This document shows, piece after piece, positions 19,937-30,650 of a DNA stretch of 64,000 bases (the stretch's first letter is position 1; every line of letters begins with the position of its first letter). The DNA comes from an uncultured Pelagibacteraceae bacterium (GTDB taxonomy: Bacteria; Pseudomonadota; Alphaproteobacteria; Pelagibacterales; Pelagibacteraceae), in assembly GCA_902623975.1 (NCBI GenBank), contig CACNVR010000004.1, forward strand, positions 1 to 64,000, given 5' to 3'. Below the pieces are notes generated by a model that did no database searches, was not told the origin of the DNA, and worked only from the letters and a program-made list of their open reading frames with translations. The position numbers and the translations under genes were made by a program.

Positions 19937-20977
19937 TTATCTTGCAGGTGGAACGTAAAGTATTCCGCCCTTAGTCCATAATTGGTTTGGACCTCTGTCT
20001 GGTAAAATTCCAGTGTCAGCTATATTTCTCTTATAACTTTCACCGTAGTTACCAACTTGCTTGATAATTCTTAGGCTCCAGTCATTATCTAGACCAAAAG
20101 CAGCACCTAACTCACCTTCAGCTCCAACTAATCTTTTAATAGCTGGATTATCAGAAGTTTTCATTGAGTCTGCATTAGCAGAAGTAATTCCATACTCTTC
20201 TGCTTCGATCATAGTATTTAATGACCATCTAACGATATCTTCCCAAACTGCATCACCTTGTCTTACAACTGGTCCTAAAGGTTCTTTAGAAATAGTTTCT
20301 GGTAAAACAATATGTTCGTCAGGGTTCTTCATTTTAGTTCTTTGAGCAGCTAAACCAGATTTATCAGTAGTGTAAGTATCACATCTACCAGCATCGTAAG
20401 CAGCTACAACTTCGTCAGCTTTTTCAAAAGCAACCGGCTCATAAGAAATTCCTTTAGAGTTAAAGAAGTCTCTCATGTTTAACTCAGTTGTTGTACCAAT
20501 ATTTGTACAAGCTGAGATACCATTTTTGAATTGGCTTGTTGAAGTAATACCTGAACTTTTTCTTACCATGAAACCTTGTCCATCGTAAAAGTTTACACCT
20601 ACGAAAGTAAGTCCGATATCAGCATCTCTAGAAAGAGTCCAAGTTGTGTTTCTAGATAAGATATCAATCTCACCAGAAGTTAAAGCTGTAAATCTTTCTT
20701 TAGCACTTAGTGGTGTAAACTTAACTTTGTTTGCATCACCTAGAACTGCAGCAGCTACCGCTCTACATACATCAACATCAACACCAGTCCAATTTCCTGC
20801 AGCATCAGCGTTAGAAAATCCTGGAAGACCTTGAGATACTCCACATCTTACAAAACCCTTTTTTTGAGTGTTTTTAAGTGTCTTAGATTTTTTAGCAGCC
20901 ATAGACTCTGTTGTAAAAGTGAACAACACAGCTACCATAGCAACTAAAGAAGTTAATTGTTTTAAGTATTTAAACAT
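19937..20977 (-). CDS. aapJ: General L-amino acid ABC transporter substrate-binding protein
   Basis: 346 aa; signal peptide, SBP with VRCGVSQGLPGFSNADAAGNWTGVDVDVCRAVAAAV. Confidence 0.92.
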   Translation of the reverse strand: MFKYLKQLTSLVAMVAVLFTFTTESMAAKKSKTLKNTQKKGFVRCGVSQGLPGFSNADAAGNWTGVDVDVCRAVAAAVLGDANKVKFTPLSAKERFTALTSGEIDILSRNTTWTLSRDADIGLTFVGVNFYDGQGFMVRKSSGITSTSQFKNGISACTNIGTTTELNMRDFFNSKGISYEPVAFEKADEVVAAYDAGRCDTYTTDKSGLAAQRTKMKNPDEHIVLPETISKEPLGPVVRQGDAVWEDIVRWSLNTMIEAEEYGITSANADSMKTSDNPAIKRLVGAEGELGAAFGLDNDWSLRIIKQVGNYGESYKRNIADTGILPDRGPNQLWTKGGILYVPPAR

Positions 20978-20995
20978 TATTCTTCCTTCTGTTAT

Positions 20996-21013
20996 TTATT
21001 TGTTAACAAATAA
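20996..21013. promoter_or_regulatory. 18-bp perfect palindrome TTATTTGTTAACAAATAA upstream of aapJ
   Basis: Nine-base arms with perfect dyad symmetry, 18 bp upstream of the aapJ start. Confidence 0.45.
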
Positions 21014-21033
21014 TTCAAAACATCGTTTTGAAT
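21013..21033. promoter_or_regulatory. Inverted repeat ATTCAAAAC-ATC-GTTTTGAAT upstream of aapJ
   Basis: 9-bp arms, 3-nt centre, abutting the palindrome above. Confidence 0.45.
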
Positions 21034-21150
21034 ATTCATAATTTAAGCATGTTAAAAATAACTGTTCAAGATAAATTTAAAGAAGAAGGAGAAATTTACA
21101 GATTCAAGTCAAGTAAATTATTTAAATTTTTATTGAAAAAAAGACATAAA

Positions 21151-21227
21151 TGGCGCGCCCTGAAGGATTCGAACCTACGACCCTCGGTTTAGAAAACCGA
21201 TGCTCTATCCAGCTGAGCTAAGGGCGC
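21151..21227 (-). tRNA. tRNA-Arg(TCT), 3' CCA encoded
   Basis: GCGCCCTTAGCTCAGCTGGATAGAGCATCGGTTTTCTAAACCGAGGGTCGTAGGTTCGAATCCTTCAGGGCGCGCCA. Confidence 0.96.
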
Positions 21228-21257
21228 TTATATAAAATATACATATACAACAATATA

Positions 21258-22667
21258 TTAATTTTTAAAAAGAAATTTTTTAAAAAGTAAAAGGATTGTT
21301 AACAACTCTAATCTACCAATAATCATAAATAAAATAAAACAATATTTAGTAAAAAAATGTAAGTTATTAAAGTCAAAATTACCTATTCCATAAATTGAAG
21401 AATTAACAGTATTCATTAAAGTCAAAATTGATAATTTAAATGAATTCTCGAAATTAATTCCACTTAAGCTCAACAAACAAGTAAGTATGATTAGTGACAA
21501 AATAAAAATTAAGACAGTTAAAAAATATCTATTTATTTCTTCAAAAGTAAAACTAATTTTACTAAAAATTAATTTGTTCATAAAAATGTTCTTAGGTTTA
21601 CTAAATAAAAGAATTTGGTTGAGTGAATATTTAAATAAAGAATATATCTTAACAAATCTTAACCCAGAACTTGTTGAAAAAAAAGAACCACCAATTATAA
21701 CCATAATCAAAAATAAAAATGATAAATTTTTTTGTTCAATCTCTATGGAAAAACCGATATTGGAGATGCTACTCGATATTGCTAATAAATTCGGGAAAAA
21801 ATCATTATTAAAACTGAAAAAAAGAAAGAAAATTGATATAACAATTAAATAATAAATAATTAAATGAAAATCCTCATAGAAAAAATTAAAATTTCGACTT
21901 TTAAAAAAAATTAAATTATAAATAAAAAAAATACTAAAAAATGAAATCAGCATTAATATTGATAATATTATTAATTGTGAATTCTCTCTTATTATATTTG
22001 AAAGGTCATTATCAGGTAAAAAGCCTCCAGAAGATATTAAAGTTAAAGCTAAGTTTAACGAATTAAATGATCTAATTGAAAAAAAATTTAAGATTATAAA
22101 AATTAAAAGTGTTAATGACGAGTATAATAAAAAAACTTTTAAAGTTTGTTTAAATATTTCTGAGCTGTCAAATGAAATAAAATTTGTAAGAGTTTTTTTT
22201 AAATTTTCGTCATAAATATCTATTAAAAAGATGATAGAAAAAAGAAAGTACAAACCTCCCAACCACTGAGTCGATGATCTCCAAAGTATTAAACTTTGAT
22301 CGATATTTCGAATATTTTCAAAGATACTAAAGCCCGTTGAGGTAAAACCAGAAATTGATTCAAAATATGAATTCAAAAAAGTTAAATTATAAATACTGAA
22401 ATAGAACGGAATTGATAAAATCACAGGAAGAAAGATATATCCAAAAAAAACAGTTAAAATTTTATCAAATATCGATAATTTTTTTTCGTATAAATTAATT
22501 TTATAAAAAATTATTGATAGCAATAATGATGTAAATAAACTGTAATAATAAGTATTAAGGTTTAAATAAAGATTTAAATAATAAGAATATAATATATTAA
22601 AAAAAGATAAAATTGAGATTAATCCCAAAAAAAAACTTAAATAACGAAGTTGTAATCTTAACATCAA
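21258..22667 (-). CDS. trkH: Trk potassium uptake protein TrkH
   Basis: 469 aa; SISGFTSTGFSIFENI, STQWLGGLYFLF; adjacent to trkA. Confidence 0.88.
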   Translation of the reverse strand: MMLRLQLRYLSFFLGLISILSFFNILYSYYLNLYLNLNTYYYSLFTSLLLSIIFYKINLYEKKLSIFDKILTVFFGYIFLPVILSIPFYFSIYNLTFLNSYFESISGFTSTGFSIFENIRNIDQSLILWRSSTQWLGGLYFLFSIIFLIDIYDENLKKTLTNFISFDSSEIFKQTLKVFLLYSSLTLLIFIILNFFSIRSFNSLNLALTLISSGGFLPDNDLSNIIRENSQLIILSILMLISFFSIFFIYNLIFFKSRNFNFFYEDFHLIIYYLIVISIFFLFFSFNNDFFPNLLAISSSISNIGFSIEIEQKNLSFLFLIMVIIGGSFFSTSSGLRFVKIYSLFKYSLNQILLFSKPKNIFMNKLIFSKISFTFEEINRYFLTVLIFILSLIILTCLLSLSGINFENSFKLSILTLMNTVNSSIYGIGNFDFNNLHFFTKYCFILFMIIGRLELLTILLLFKKFLFKN

Positions 22668-24059
22668 TTAAACTGAACTTAAGCTAAAAATATTTTCTAC
22701 AAAAGATATAGAATCTTTTTTTACAATAAAAACAACTCTATCATCCTTTTTAAATATAAAATTTGATCTTGGAATAATTACTTTTTTATTTCTTAAAACA
22801 GCACCAATTCTTAATTCATCAGGTAAATTTGAATTTTTCAATTCTTTATTAATTAATTCGGAAGTCTCAATGATCTCTGCTTCAATAACCTCATATTCTC
22901 CATTGGAAATCGTATAAGCATTTTCAATTGTCCCTTTATGAATATGTTTTAAAATACTAGAAACTGTAGTCATACGAGGATCTATCAAATCATCAATTTT
23001 TAAAGATGATTGGAGTAAAGAATAATTTGGTTTATTGATGAGAGCCATTGTTCTTTTTTCGTCGATTTTTTTTTCATCTTTTGTAAACTTTTCAACTAAT
23101 ACACTCACCATCAAATTATCTTCATCATCATTAGTAAGTGCCAACACAGTTTCAGCTTCATCCAAATTTGCCTCTGTTAACACCTCCTCATCTAAACCAT
23201 CTCCATTTATTACTATTGTATCATTAAGTTCATTTGCCAAGTACTCTGCTCTTTGTTTATTCTTTTCTACAATCTTAACCCTCACAATTTCTAAAGTTTC
23301 TTCAATATTTTTAGCAAGATTAAATCCAATATTTCCTCCACCTATAATTAAAACTTTATTTGAAATTTTTTCCAAATGCCCAAAAGCTTCTAACGTTTCT
23401 GACGTTTGAGATGAGTTGATTATAACATAAATCTTATCTCCATTTTTAACTGAGTCTGTTTTTTTTGGTATAAAAAACTTTTCATCTCTATTGATACCAA
23501 TAATATTTGCATCTAATTTTGGATATTTTTTCGTTAATTCATTAAATTTAATATCTATAGATTTACAATTATCTTTAATTAAAATTTCAAGAAGCCTAAT
23601 TTTATTCTCTGCAAAAGGTACGCTATCAAGTGCTCCTGGTGCTTCTAATTTTCGTTGTATTGACCTTGCAATTTCTATTTCTGGAGAAATAATTACATCT
23701 ATGGGCAAATTCTCTTTATTATAAACACCAGTAAATCTTGGATTTAGATAATCTTGTGATCTGATTCTTGCAATTTTTTTAGGTATTTTAAAAATTGAGA
23801 AAGCTATTTGACAAATCAACATGTTAATTTCATCATTTCTTGTCACAGCTATAATCATATCTGTTTCAATAGCATTGGCTTTTTCAAGAATAGATGGGTA
23901 AGTAGCTTTGCCAACAATAGCTTTAACATCTAAACTATCATTAATTTTTTGTATATCCTCACTAGATTGATCTATAACAGTTATTGAATGTCCTTGCTCA
24001 CTCAATAATTTAGCTATAGTAAAGCCTACCCTTCCAGCACCACAAATTATTATATTCAT
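22668..24059 (-). CDS. trkA: Trk system potassium uptake regulatory protein TrkA
   Basis: 463 aa; two RCK/TrkA-N domains (MNIIICGAGRVGFTIAKLLSEQGHSITVID; VLIIGGGNIGFNLAKNI). Confidence 0.94.
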   Translation of the reverse strand: MNIIICGAGRVGFTIAKLLSEQGHSITVIDQSSEDIQKINDSLDVKAIVGKATYPSILEKANAIETDMIIAVTRNDEINMLICQIAFSIFKIPKKIARIRSQDYLNPRFTGVYNKENLPIDVIISPEIEIARSIQRKLEAPGALDSVPFAENKIRLLEILIKDNCKSIDIKFNELTKKYPKLDANIIGINRDEKFFIPKKTDSVKNGDKIYVIINSSQTSETLEAFGHLEKISNKVLIIGGGNIGFNLAKNIEETLEIVRVKIVEKNKQRAEYLANELNDTIVINGDGLDEEVLTEANLDEAETVLALTNDDEDNLMVSVLVEKFTKDEKKIDEKRTMALINKPNYSLLQSSLKIDDLIDPRMTTVSSILKHIHKGTIENAYTISNGEYEVIEAEIIETSELINKELKNSNLPDELRIGAVLRNKKVIIPRSNFIFKKDDRVVFIVKKDSISFVENIFSLSSV

Positions 24060-24060
24060 T

Positions 24061-25416
24061 TTAATTAAATTCTTTTATCCCCAAACCTTTGAGTTTTCTG
24101 TGGAGAGCACTTCTTTCCATTCCAACAAAATTAGCGGTTTTAGATATATTTCCATTAAATTTTTTTAATTGAATAGTTAAATACTCTTTTTCAAATTTTT
24201 CTCTAGCTTCTTTTAATGGTATAGAAAGGCTATTTTCTTCAATTTTATCGTTTAGTCTCTCAATTTTCAGAGATTCTTTAACTATTGCTGAAATTTTTTC
24301 TTTCGTGTCAGGTTGTAGAATAGCAATTCTTTCAATTAAATTTCTCAATTCTCTAACATTTCCTTGCCAATTATGATTCAAAATATAGCTATCATTATCA
24401 TCTATTTCTAATTCTTTGATATTATAACTTTCTGAGATTTTTCTAGAAAAGTATTTTATCAATAAAGGAATATCTGAAACTCTATCACTTAATGGTTTAA
24501 TGTTTATTTCAAATACATTTAGCCGATGATAAAGATCTTCCCTAAAATTTCCATCTTTTACTTCATCCTTCAAGTCTTTACTAGAGGAGCATATTAATCT
24601 TACGTCAACATTTATATCATTATTTCCATTTAATCTCTTAAATTTTTGATCTGTTAAAACTCTCAATATTTTAGATTGAATTTCTAAAGGAATTTCTGAT
24701 ACCTGGTCAATTAATAACGTTCCTTGATTTGCTTTTTCTAATGCCCCATAAGAAATGGATCCATTATTTTTTTCCTCACCAAATAACTCTAATTCATATT
24801 TGTTTGCATCAAGCAATGCTCCATTTAAAATAACGAAAGGTTTATTATTCCTTTTAGACTTTTTATGAATTTTTCTAGCGATTAATTCTTTACCAGCTCC
24901 TGAAGGTCCATTTATTAAAACTCTACTTTCAGTCAAAGAAATTTTATCAATTTGATCTCTAATGGTTGATATATTTTTGCTTTCACCAATTAATTCATAT
25001 GAATAAAATAATTTAGACTCATATTCTTTATTTTGTGATTTTAAGTTTATATTTTCAACAGCTCTTCTTACAAAATTTAACAATCTAGTTTGGTCAAAGG
25101 GTTTTTCTATAAATTCAAAAGCTCCATGTTTTAATGAATTTACAGCCATCTCAATATTAGCATGTCCAGTGATAATTATGACGGGAACATCTTTGTTCTT
25201 TGACTTGATATGAGATAATAATTCAATACCATCATTATCTCCTTTGTCTAATTTTACATCTAAGATTGCAACGTCAGGAATTTTTTTGTCAATTTCAGAT
25301 AATGCTTGGTTATAATTAGCAGCGACTCTTGTTTTATAGCCTGCATCAATTATTAATTCATTAAGGATATTTCTAATATCCGCATTATCATCAACTATTA
25401 AGATTTCTGTCGCCAT
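24061..25416 (-). CDS. ntrX: Nitrogen-type response regulator NtrX
   Basis: 451 aa; REC domain, AAA+ sigma-54-interaction-like domain, Fis-type HTH; next to ntrY and trkA. Confidence 0.92.
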   Translation of the reverse strand: MATEILIVDDNADIRNILNELIIDAGYKTRVAANYNQALSEIDKKIPDVAILDVKLDKGDNDGIELLSHIKSKNKDVPVIIITGHANIEMAVNSLKHGAFEFIEKPFDQTRLLNFVRRAVENINLKSQNKEYESKLFYSYELIGESKNISTIRDQIDKISLTESRVLINGPSGAGKELIARKIHKKSKRNNKPFVILNGALLDANKYELELFGEEKNNGSISYGALEKANQGTLLIDQVSEIPLEIQSKILRVLTDQKFKRLNGNNDINVDVRLICSSSKDLKDEVKDGNFREDLYHRLNVFEINIKPLSDRVSDIPLLIKYFSRKISESYNIKELEIDDNDSYILNHNWQGNVRELRNLIERIAILQPDTKEKISAIVKESLKIERLNDKIEENSLSIPLKEAREKFEKEYLTIQLKKFNGNISKTANFVGMERSALHRKLKGLGIKEFN

Positions 25417-27193
25417 TTAATTTAAAATTAATTTCTATCTTTGCACCGTTTGATACAGAAAAAAAATCAAGTTTACCGTTATGATCATTAATTATTTTAT
25501 TTACTATTGATAATCCTAACCCCGTACCATTTTTTTTTGTTGTAAAATATGGATTTAATATATCCTTAATGTTTCCTTTTATTTCATTAAAACCAATACC
25601 GTTATCAATCAATATGAATTTAATATGGTCATAATTTTGGGAAATTTCAATTGTAATTTTCTTTGCGAAATCTGGCTCTTTTTGAGCTTTCTGCTGTATA
25701 CTTTCAATTGAATTTTTTATTAAGTTTAAAAATACTCTACTAATTTGTTCCTTGTCACAATTTAATAAAATTTCATCTTTATTTTTGGAAAGAATAATAT
25801 CAATAGAACTATCAATCTCTGATAATAATCTTATATTCTCTTTCAAAATTCTTATCAGGTCATTGTTTTTTAATATTGGTTTTGGCATTCTAGCAAAATC
25901 TGAAAATTCATTGACCAAGTTTTCAATTTGTTTAATTTGATTGTTTATAATTTTCAAATTTTCTTTAAAATTATTTTGATCTTTTTCTAAAACTTGGTTT
26001 AAATATTTATCTTTTATTCTATCAATAGTTAATTGTATTGGTGTAAGAGGGTTTTTAATTTCATGAGCAAGTTTTCTAGCTAAATTTTCCCATGCTTCAT
26101 GTCTCTCATTAATCAAAAGTTTTTCTTGTTGATTTTTTAATTGATAAGTCATCATGTTAAAATTTTTGTTTAAAACTTCTAAATCTTTGTCTGTCTTTAC
26201 CTCAGGAACTTTAGTATTCAAATTACCAAGACCAATTTCTTTTGATGCTATAATCAAATTATTTATAGATCTGAAAAATCTTGATGAAAATCTAATAGCA
26301 ATAGTAATAGATACAAATAATAGTAGTGAGACAATTATAATATAAATGATTGCGAATGAAATCTTAATCCCTGTACTTCTTTCTTCAACATTATAATAAA
26401 AACTTATAGCCTCTTGAGATTCATTTAAATATGATGAAATATTTTTATCAAGATATTTTACAACATATAAAAATCTATCATCAAATTCTTGTAATCTTAT
26501 AATTGCTGCAGAAATATTTGCTGGAGCATTTATTATTTTTAATGGACGATCATCCTCCAAAACTAAATTTAAAGCTTTATCAACTGGAGGTATGTACTTA
26601 TCAAGCGTTTCGCTAGAGTAAAGTAATTTTTTATTTTGATCAATTATATGGATCTCATCAACATTTCTTATAAGTTTTTGAGTTTTCAAAAATCTGAGAT
26701 ATTCATTTGAGTTATCATTCAAAAAATTAGCACTTTTATTAGTATCAAAGGCTATTAAAATTATATCAGCTTCAATCTTATTTCTTACCTCTTGAACATA
26801 ATTTTTAGCTAACTCATATGAATTGTTAACAACAGTAGTAACTTTTTTATCAAAATATTTTTCTAATGCGTAAGAAAACAAAAACAATGAAAAAACAGAA
26901 ATTAAAATTGATGGTATTAAAGTAAATAAAGAAAAATAAGTGATATATCTTTTATTTGACGAGAGCCCATCTTTATCTATATCATTTTTGATAGATCTTT
27001 TAATTTCAACAAAGATCAATACAAATAAGAGTAAAAGTAAAAAAACATTTGAAATTAATAAATATTGTAAATTATTTTGATTTAATTCTATAAAACTTCG
27101 ATCAATAAAGGTTAAAAATGTTAAAAAACCAATAAATAGTGTGATACTAGATAGAATAATTATGAATATATTTTTTTTCAAAAATTCTAACAT
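25391..27193 (-). CDS. ntrY: Sensor histidine kinase NtrY
   Basis: 600 aa; TM + HAMP + HATPase (LAHEIKNPLTPIQLTIDRI, GTGLGLSIVNKI). Confidence 0.92.
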   Translation of the reverse strand: MLEFLKKNIFIIILSSITLFIGFLTFLTFIDRSFIELNQNNLQYLLISNVFLLLLLFVLIFVEIKRSIKNDIDKDGLSSNKRYITYFSLFTLIPSILISVFSLFLFSYALEKYFDKKVTTVVNNSYELAKNYVQEVRNKIEADIILIAFDTNKSANFLNDNSNEYLRFLKTQKLIRNVDEIHIIDQNKKLLYSSETLDKYIPPVDKALNLVLEDDRPLKIINAPANISAAIIRLQEFDDRFLYVVKYLDKNISSYLNESQEAISFYYNVEERSTGIKISFAIIYIIIVSLLLFVSITIAIRFSSRFFRSINNLIIASKEIGLGNLNTKVPEVKTDKDLEVLNKNFNMMTYQLKNQQEKLLINERHEAWENLARKLAHEIKNPLTPIQLTIDRIKDKYLNQVLEKDQNNFKENLKIINNQIKQIENLVNEFSDFARMPKPILKNNDLIRILKENIRLLSEIDSSIDIILSKNKDEILLNCDKEQISRVFLNLIKNSIESIQQKAQKEPDFAKKITIEISQNYDHIKFILIDNGIGFNEIKGNIKDILNPYFTTKKNGTGLGLSIVNKIINDHNGKLDFFSVSNGAKIEINFKLNGDRNLNS

Positions 27194-27219
27194 GATTTAG
27201 AATTATAGCATTTAAACAA

Positions 27220-28326
27220 ATGAACAACTATTTTGTAATACTAGCTGCTGGAAAAAGTAAGAGATTTCATAAAAATCTATCTAAACAAATATATTATTAT
27301 AAAAATAAAGAGATTATAGATTACTCTGTTGAAAAATCATTAAATTCTAAGCTTTTTAAAAAAATATTAATAGTAACAAATAATCTTAATTATTTTAAAA
27401 AAAAGATGTATCCAAAATCAATAAGTGTCATCAAGGGTGGAAAAGAAAGATCAGACTCTTCTTTAATAGCCTTAAAATATCTAAAAAAATATAAACCAAA
27501 AAATGTATTTATTCATGACGCTGCAAGACCAAATTTTTCAATTAAATTACTCAAAAATATATTAAAAAATTTGAAATCAAATAAAGCTGTTGTTCCTGCT
27601 GTTTATTCTAGGGACTCGATAAAATATAAAATAAAAAATCAGATATTTAACCTCAATAGAAATAATTCTTTATTAACTCAAACTCCACAAGCCTTTAGAT
27701 TCAAAGAATTATACAAATTCGCAATTAAGGAAAAAAGGAGAGTCAACGATGAGGCTACGCTTTTTATAAACAATAATTCTAAGGTCAGATTCATACTGGG
27801 TGAAAACAAAAATAATAAAATTACATACTTAAGTGATATTGAGACTGTCAAAACTTACTTTGGCATAGGCTTTGATATTCATAAAATGATAAGAAATAAA
27901 AATCTTTATCTTGGTGGAGTAAAAATTCCTTTTCATTCTGGTCTTAAAGGACATTCAGATGGAGATGTAATTTTGCATGCAATAATAGACGCAATTTTAG
28001 GTGCTATGAGAAAAAAAGACATTGGTGCTTATTTTCCAAATACAAAAAAATTTAAAGACATAAGGTCTCCAAAAATGTTAAGACCCATAATTAAAAATCT
28101 TTATAAATCTAATTTTTCAATAAATAATTTAGATATAAATTTAATTTGTGAGAAGCCAAAAGTTTCAAAATATCGAGACAAAATAATCAATTCAATATCA
28201 AAACTGACAACTATAAATAAACATCAGATTAATTTAAAAGGAAAAACAGTAGAAAAATTAGGTTTGATAGGAAAAGAAAAAGCAATAGCTTGTGAGGTAA
28301 TAGTATCAATTTCTAAATATGATTAA
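27220..28326 (+). CDS. ispDF: Bifunctional 2-C-methyl-D-erythritol 4-phosphate cytidylyltransferase / MECDP synthase
   Basis: 368 aa; IspD (LAAGKSKRF, HDAARPN) fused to IspF (GIGFDIHKM, GLKGHSDGDVILHAIIDAILGA). Confidence 0.94.
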   Translation: MNNYFVILAAGKSKRFHKNLSKQIYYYKNKEIIDYSVEKSLNSKLFKKILIVTNNLNYFKKKMYPKSISVIKGGKERSDSSLIALKYLKKYKPKNVFIHDAARPNFSIKLLKNILKNLKSNKAVVPAVYSRDSIKYKIKNQIFNLNRNNSLLTQTPQAFRFKELYKFAIKEKRRVNDEATLFINNNSKVRFILGENKNNKITYLSDIETVKTYFGIGFDIHKMIRNKNLYLGGVKIPFHSGLKGHSDGDVILHAIIDAILGAMRKKDIGAYFPNTKKFKDIRSPKMLRPIIKNLYKSNFSINNLDINLICEKPKVSKYRDKIINSISKLTTINKHQINLKGKTVEKLGLIGKEKAIACEVIVSISKYD

Positions 28327-28822
28327 AACTTTAAATACATTATTTGTTACAATGTTTGGTCTAGGAAGAATTCCAAAAATTCCTGGCACTTTTGGGTCAT
28401 TAGCTACAACAATAATTCTATACATTTTTTTTCATATACTTAATTTGTCATCAAACATTATATTAATTATTTTAATAACAATTTTTATTTTGTCCTTTTC
28501 GGCTATTGCAATCTACATTAAAGATAATGAAAACAAGGATCCAAAAGAAATAATCATAGATGAATTCATTGGTCAATCCTTGCCAATTTATCTTTACGAA
28601 ATTTCTCATGGAATAGAAAAATCATCTAATGAGGCAATTATTTTTTATGGTATTTGCTTCGTGTTATTTAGATTTTTTGATATCGCTAAACCATTTCCTG
28701 TAAATTATTTTGATAGAAATTTCAAAAACAGTTTTGGAGTAATAATGGATGATGTTTGTGCAGGTTTTTATGTTGTTTTGTCTTTAATATGTTTTATGGT
28801 TTTAACTACTTATTTAATATAA
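28319..28822 (+). CDS. pgpA: Phosphatidylglycerophosphatase A
   Basis: 167 aa; GLGRIPKIPGTFGSLATT, DEFIGQ, RFFDIAKPFPV. Confidence 0.92.
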   Translation: MIKTLNTLFVTMFGLGRIPKIPGTFGSLATTIILYIFFHILNLSSNIILIILITIFILSFSAIAIYIKDNENKDPKEIIIDEFIGQSLPIYLYEISHGIEKSSNEAIIFYGICFVLFRFFDIAKPFPVNYFDRNFKNSFGVIMDDVCAGFYVVLSLICFMVLTTYLI

Positions 28823-29283
28823 TGAAATCAATAATAAAACTATTAATCAAAAAAAAAATTAAAATTTCTTTTGCAGAGTCATGCACAGGTGGATTATTGT
28901 CAAGTACAGTTACTTCAATTAATGGTGCATCCAAAATATTTAATTTAGGTCTTGTTACATATTCTAACAAAGCAAAAATTGAAGTTTTAAAAGTAAATAA
29001 AAATATTATTAAGAAGTATGGTGCTGTAAGCCATGAGTGTTGTTTAGCAATGGTTCAAAATTTATCTAAAATATCCAAAGCTAAAATCAATGTATCAATA
29101 ACTGGTATCGCAGGACCTGGGGGCGGCACTAAACAAAAACCGGTAGGTTTGGTCTATATTGGATTAAAAATAGGTAATAAAACACAAATAAACAAGTGTT
29201 TATTCAAAAGTAAAAAAAGATCCTTAATACAAAAAGCTACCGTTAAAAAAGCTTTAGAATTAGTTTTTAGAACTGTTAAATAA
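28822..29283 (+). CDS. cinA: CinA C-terminal domain protein / nicotinamide-nucleotide amidohydrolase
   Basis: SFAESCTGGLLSSTVTSINGASKIFNLGLVTYSN; start taken at 28822 (overlapping the pgpA stop) rather than at 28756. Confidence 0.88.
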   Translation: MKSIIKLLIKKKIKISFAESCTGGLLSSTVTSINGASKIFNLGLVTYSNKAKIEVLKVNKNIIKKYGAVSHECCLAMVQNLSKISKAKINVSITGIAGPGGGTKQKPVGLVYIGLKIGNKTQINKCLFKSKKRSLIQKATVKKALELVFRTVK

Positions 29284-29718
29284 GTCCTCAGCCCTTTTCT
29301 GAAAAGCATCAGCTATTTTTTCTAAACCAAATTGAAAAGAAACGACCATTAAAGAATTTAGAAATTTATTTTTAATTTCAAAATCAATATCAAAAGTAAC
29401 CTCTGTAATTCCGTTTTTTTTATCTGAAAATGTCCAATTATTTGAAAGATGATTTAAAGGTCCATCAATATTTTTGACAAATATTGTGTCTTTTTTTTTA
29501 TTGAATACAACATCACTTTTATAAGTATCTTTAAAAGGTCCCTTGCCAATTGTAAGATCAGCGATTATTTTTTGTAAGTCGTCTTTATCTTTATTTTCAT
29601 AGATCTTGGCATCATAGCAAAAAGGAACAAATTGAGGATATTTTTCAATATCAAGTACAAGATTTATTAAATCTTTTTTTTGACATTCAATTAACCTCTT
29701 TACAGAAGCTTTAGGCAT
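29260..29718 (-). CDS. RatA/Coq10-family START-domain protein
   Basis: 152 aa; VLDIEKYPQFVPFCYDAKI. Confidence 0.88.
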   Translation of the reverse strand: MPKASVKRLIECQKKDLINLVLDIEKYPQFVPFCYDAKIYENKDKDDLQKIIADLTIGKGPFKDTYKSDVVFNKKKDTIFVKNIDGPLNHLSNNWTFSDKKNGITEVTFDIDFEIKNKFLNSLMVVSFQFGLEKIADAFQKRAEDLFNSSKN

Positions 29719-30650
29719 TAATTTAAATTTAATCTATTTTTTTGAAGTTTAGCAAAATCTTCATCTGCATGGTAAGAAGATCTAGTTAAAGGAGAAGATG
29801 AAACTAAAAGAAAACCTTTTGATTTTGCAATAAGTTCTAGTTCTTTAAATTCATCTGGATGATAATATCTTTCAAGAGGATGATGTTTAACAGATGGTTG
29901 AAGATATTGACCAATTGTAATAAAATCTACATTTGCAGATCTCAAATCATCCATAACTTGTAATATTTCATCATGCTCTTCTCCAAGACCAACCATTATT
30001 CCTGATTTAGTAAATACTTTAGTGTTATCTTTTTTTGCATTTTTTAGAAGTTCTAGTGATGCAAAATACCTAGCTCCTGGTCTAACTTTTAAATAAAGTC
30101 TCGGTACAGTTTCAATATTATGATTAAATACATCTAAATCTGCTTCAAGTAATTTTTTATAGGAATCTCCTTTTCTTAAAAAATCTGGTGTTAATACCTC
30201 AATAGTAGTATCTGGATTTTTTTTTCTGGTAGTTTCGACTACTTTTTTAAAATGATTTGATCCACCATCTGGTAAATCATCTCTGTCAACTGAAGTAATA
30301 ACCACATGTCTTAAATTCAATTTTTTAACTGCATTAGCTATCTTAATATCTTCAAAGGGATCTAGTTTTTCTGGTTTACCAGTTTTAACATCACAAAATG
30401 CACAAGCTCTAGTACATGTGTCACCCATAATCATAAATGTGGCGTGTCTTTTACTCCAACACTCAGTGATATTTGGACAATTAGCTTCTTGGCATACTGT
30501 CACAAGATTACTTCTGTTAACAACAGTTTTTGTGGTAAAAAATTCTTTACTATTAATTAATTTAGATCTGATCCAGTCTGGTTTTTTTTTAATTGGATTT
30601 ATAGGATTTTTAACTTTTTCTGGATGCCTAGGTCTAATTTTCTTTGTCAT
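29718..30650 (-). CDS. lipA: Lipoyl synthase
   Basis: 310 aa; [23 protein letters not shown] motifs. Confidence 0.97.
   Translation of the reverse strand: MTKKIRPRHPEKVKNPINPIKKKPDWIRSKLINSKEFFTTKTVVNRSNLVTVCQEANCPNITECWSKRHATFMIMGDTCTRACAFCDVKTGKPEKLDPFEDIKIANAVKKLNLRHVVITSVDRDDLPDGGSNHFKKVVETTRKKNPDTTIEVLTPDFLRKGDSYKKLLEADLDVFNHNIETVPRLYLKVRPGARYFASLELLKNAKKDNTKVFTKSGIMVGLGEEHDEILQVMDDLRSANVDFITIGQYLQPSVKHHPLERYYHPDEFKELELIAKSKGFLLVSSSPLTRSSYHADEDFAKLQKNRLNLN

Noticed and set aside
21487-21852. 121-aa plus-strand ORF
   Set aside because: Antisense to trkH; Lys/Ile-rich translation typical of spurious ORFs in AT-rich DNA.
28756-28821. N-terminal 22-residue extension of the CinA-like ORF
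   Set aside because: Overlaps pgpA in another frame; ATG at 28822 overlapping the pgpA stop fits conserved CinA starts better.
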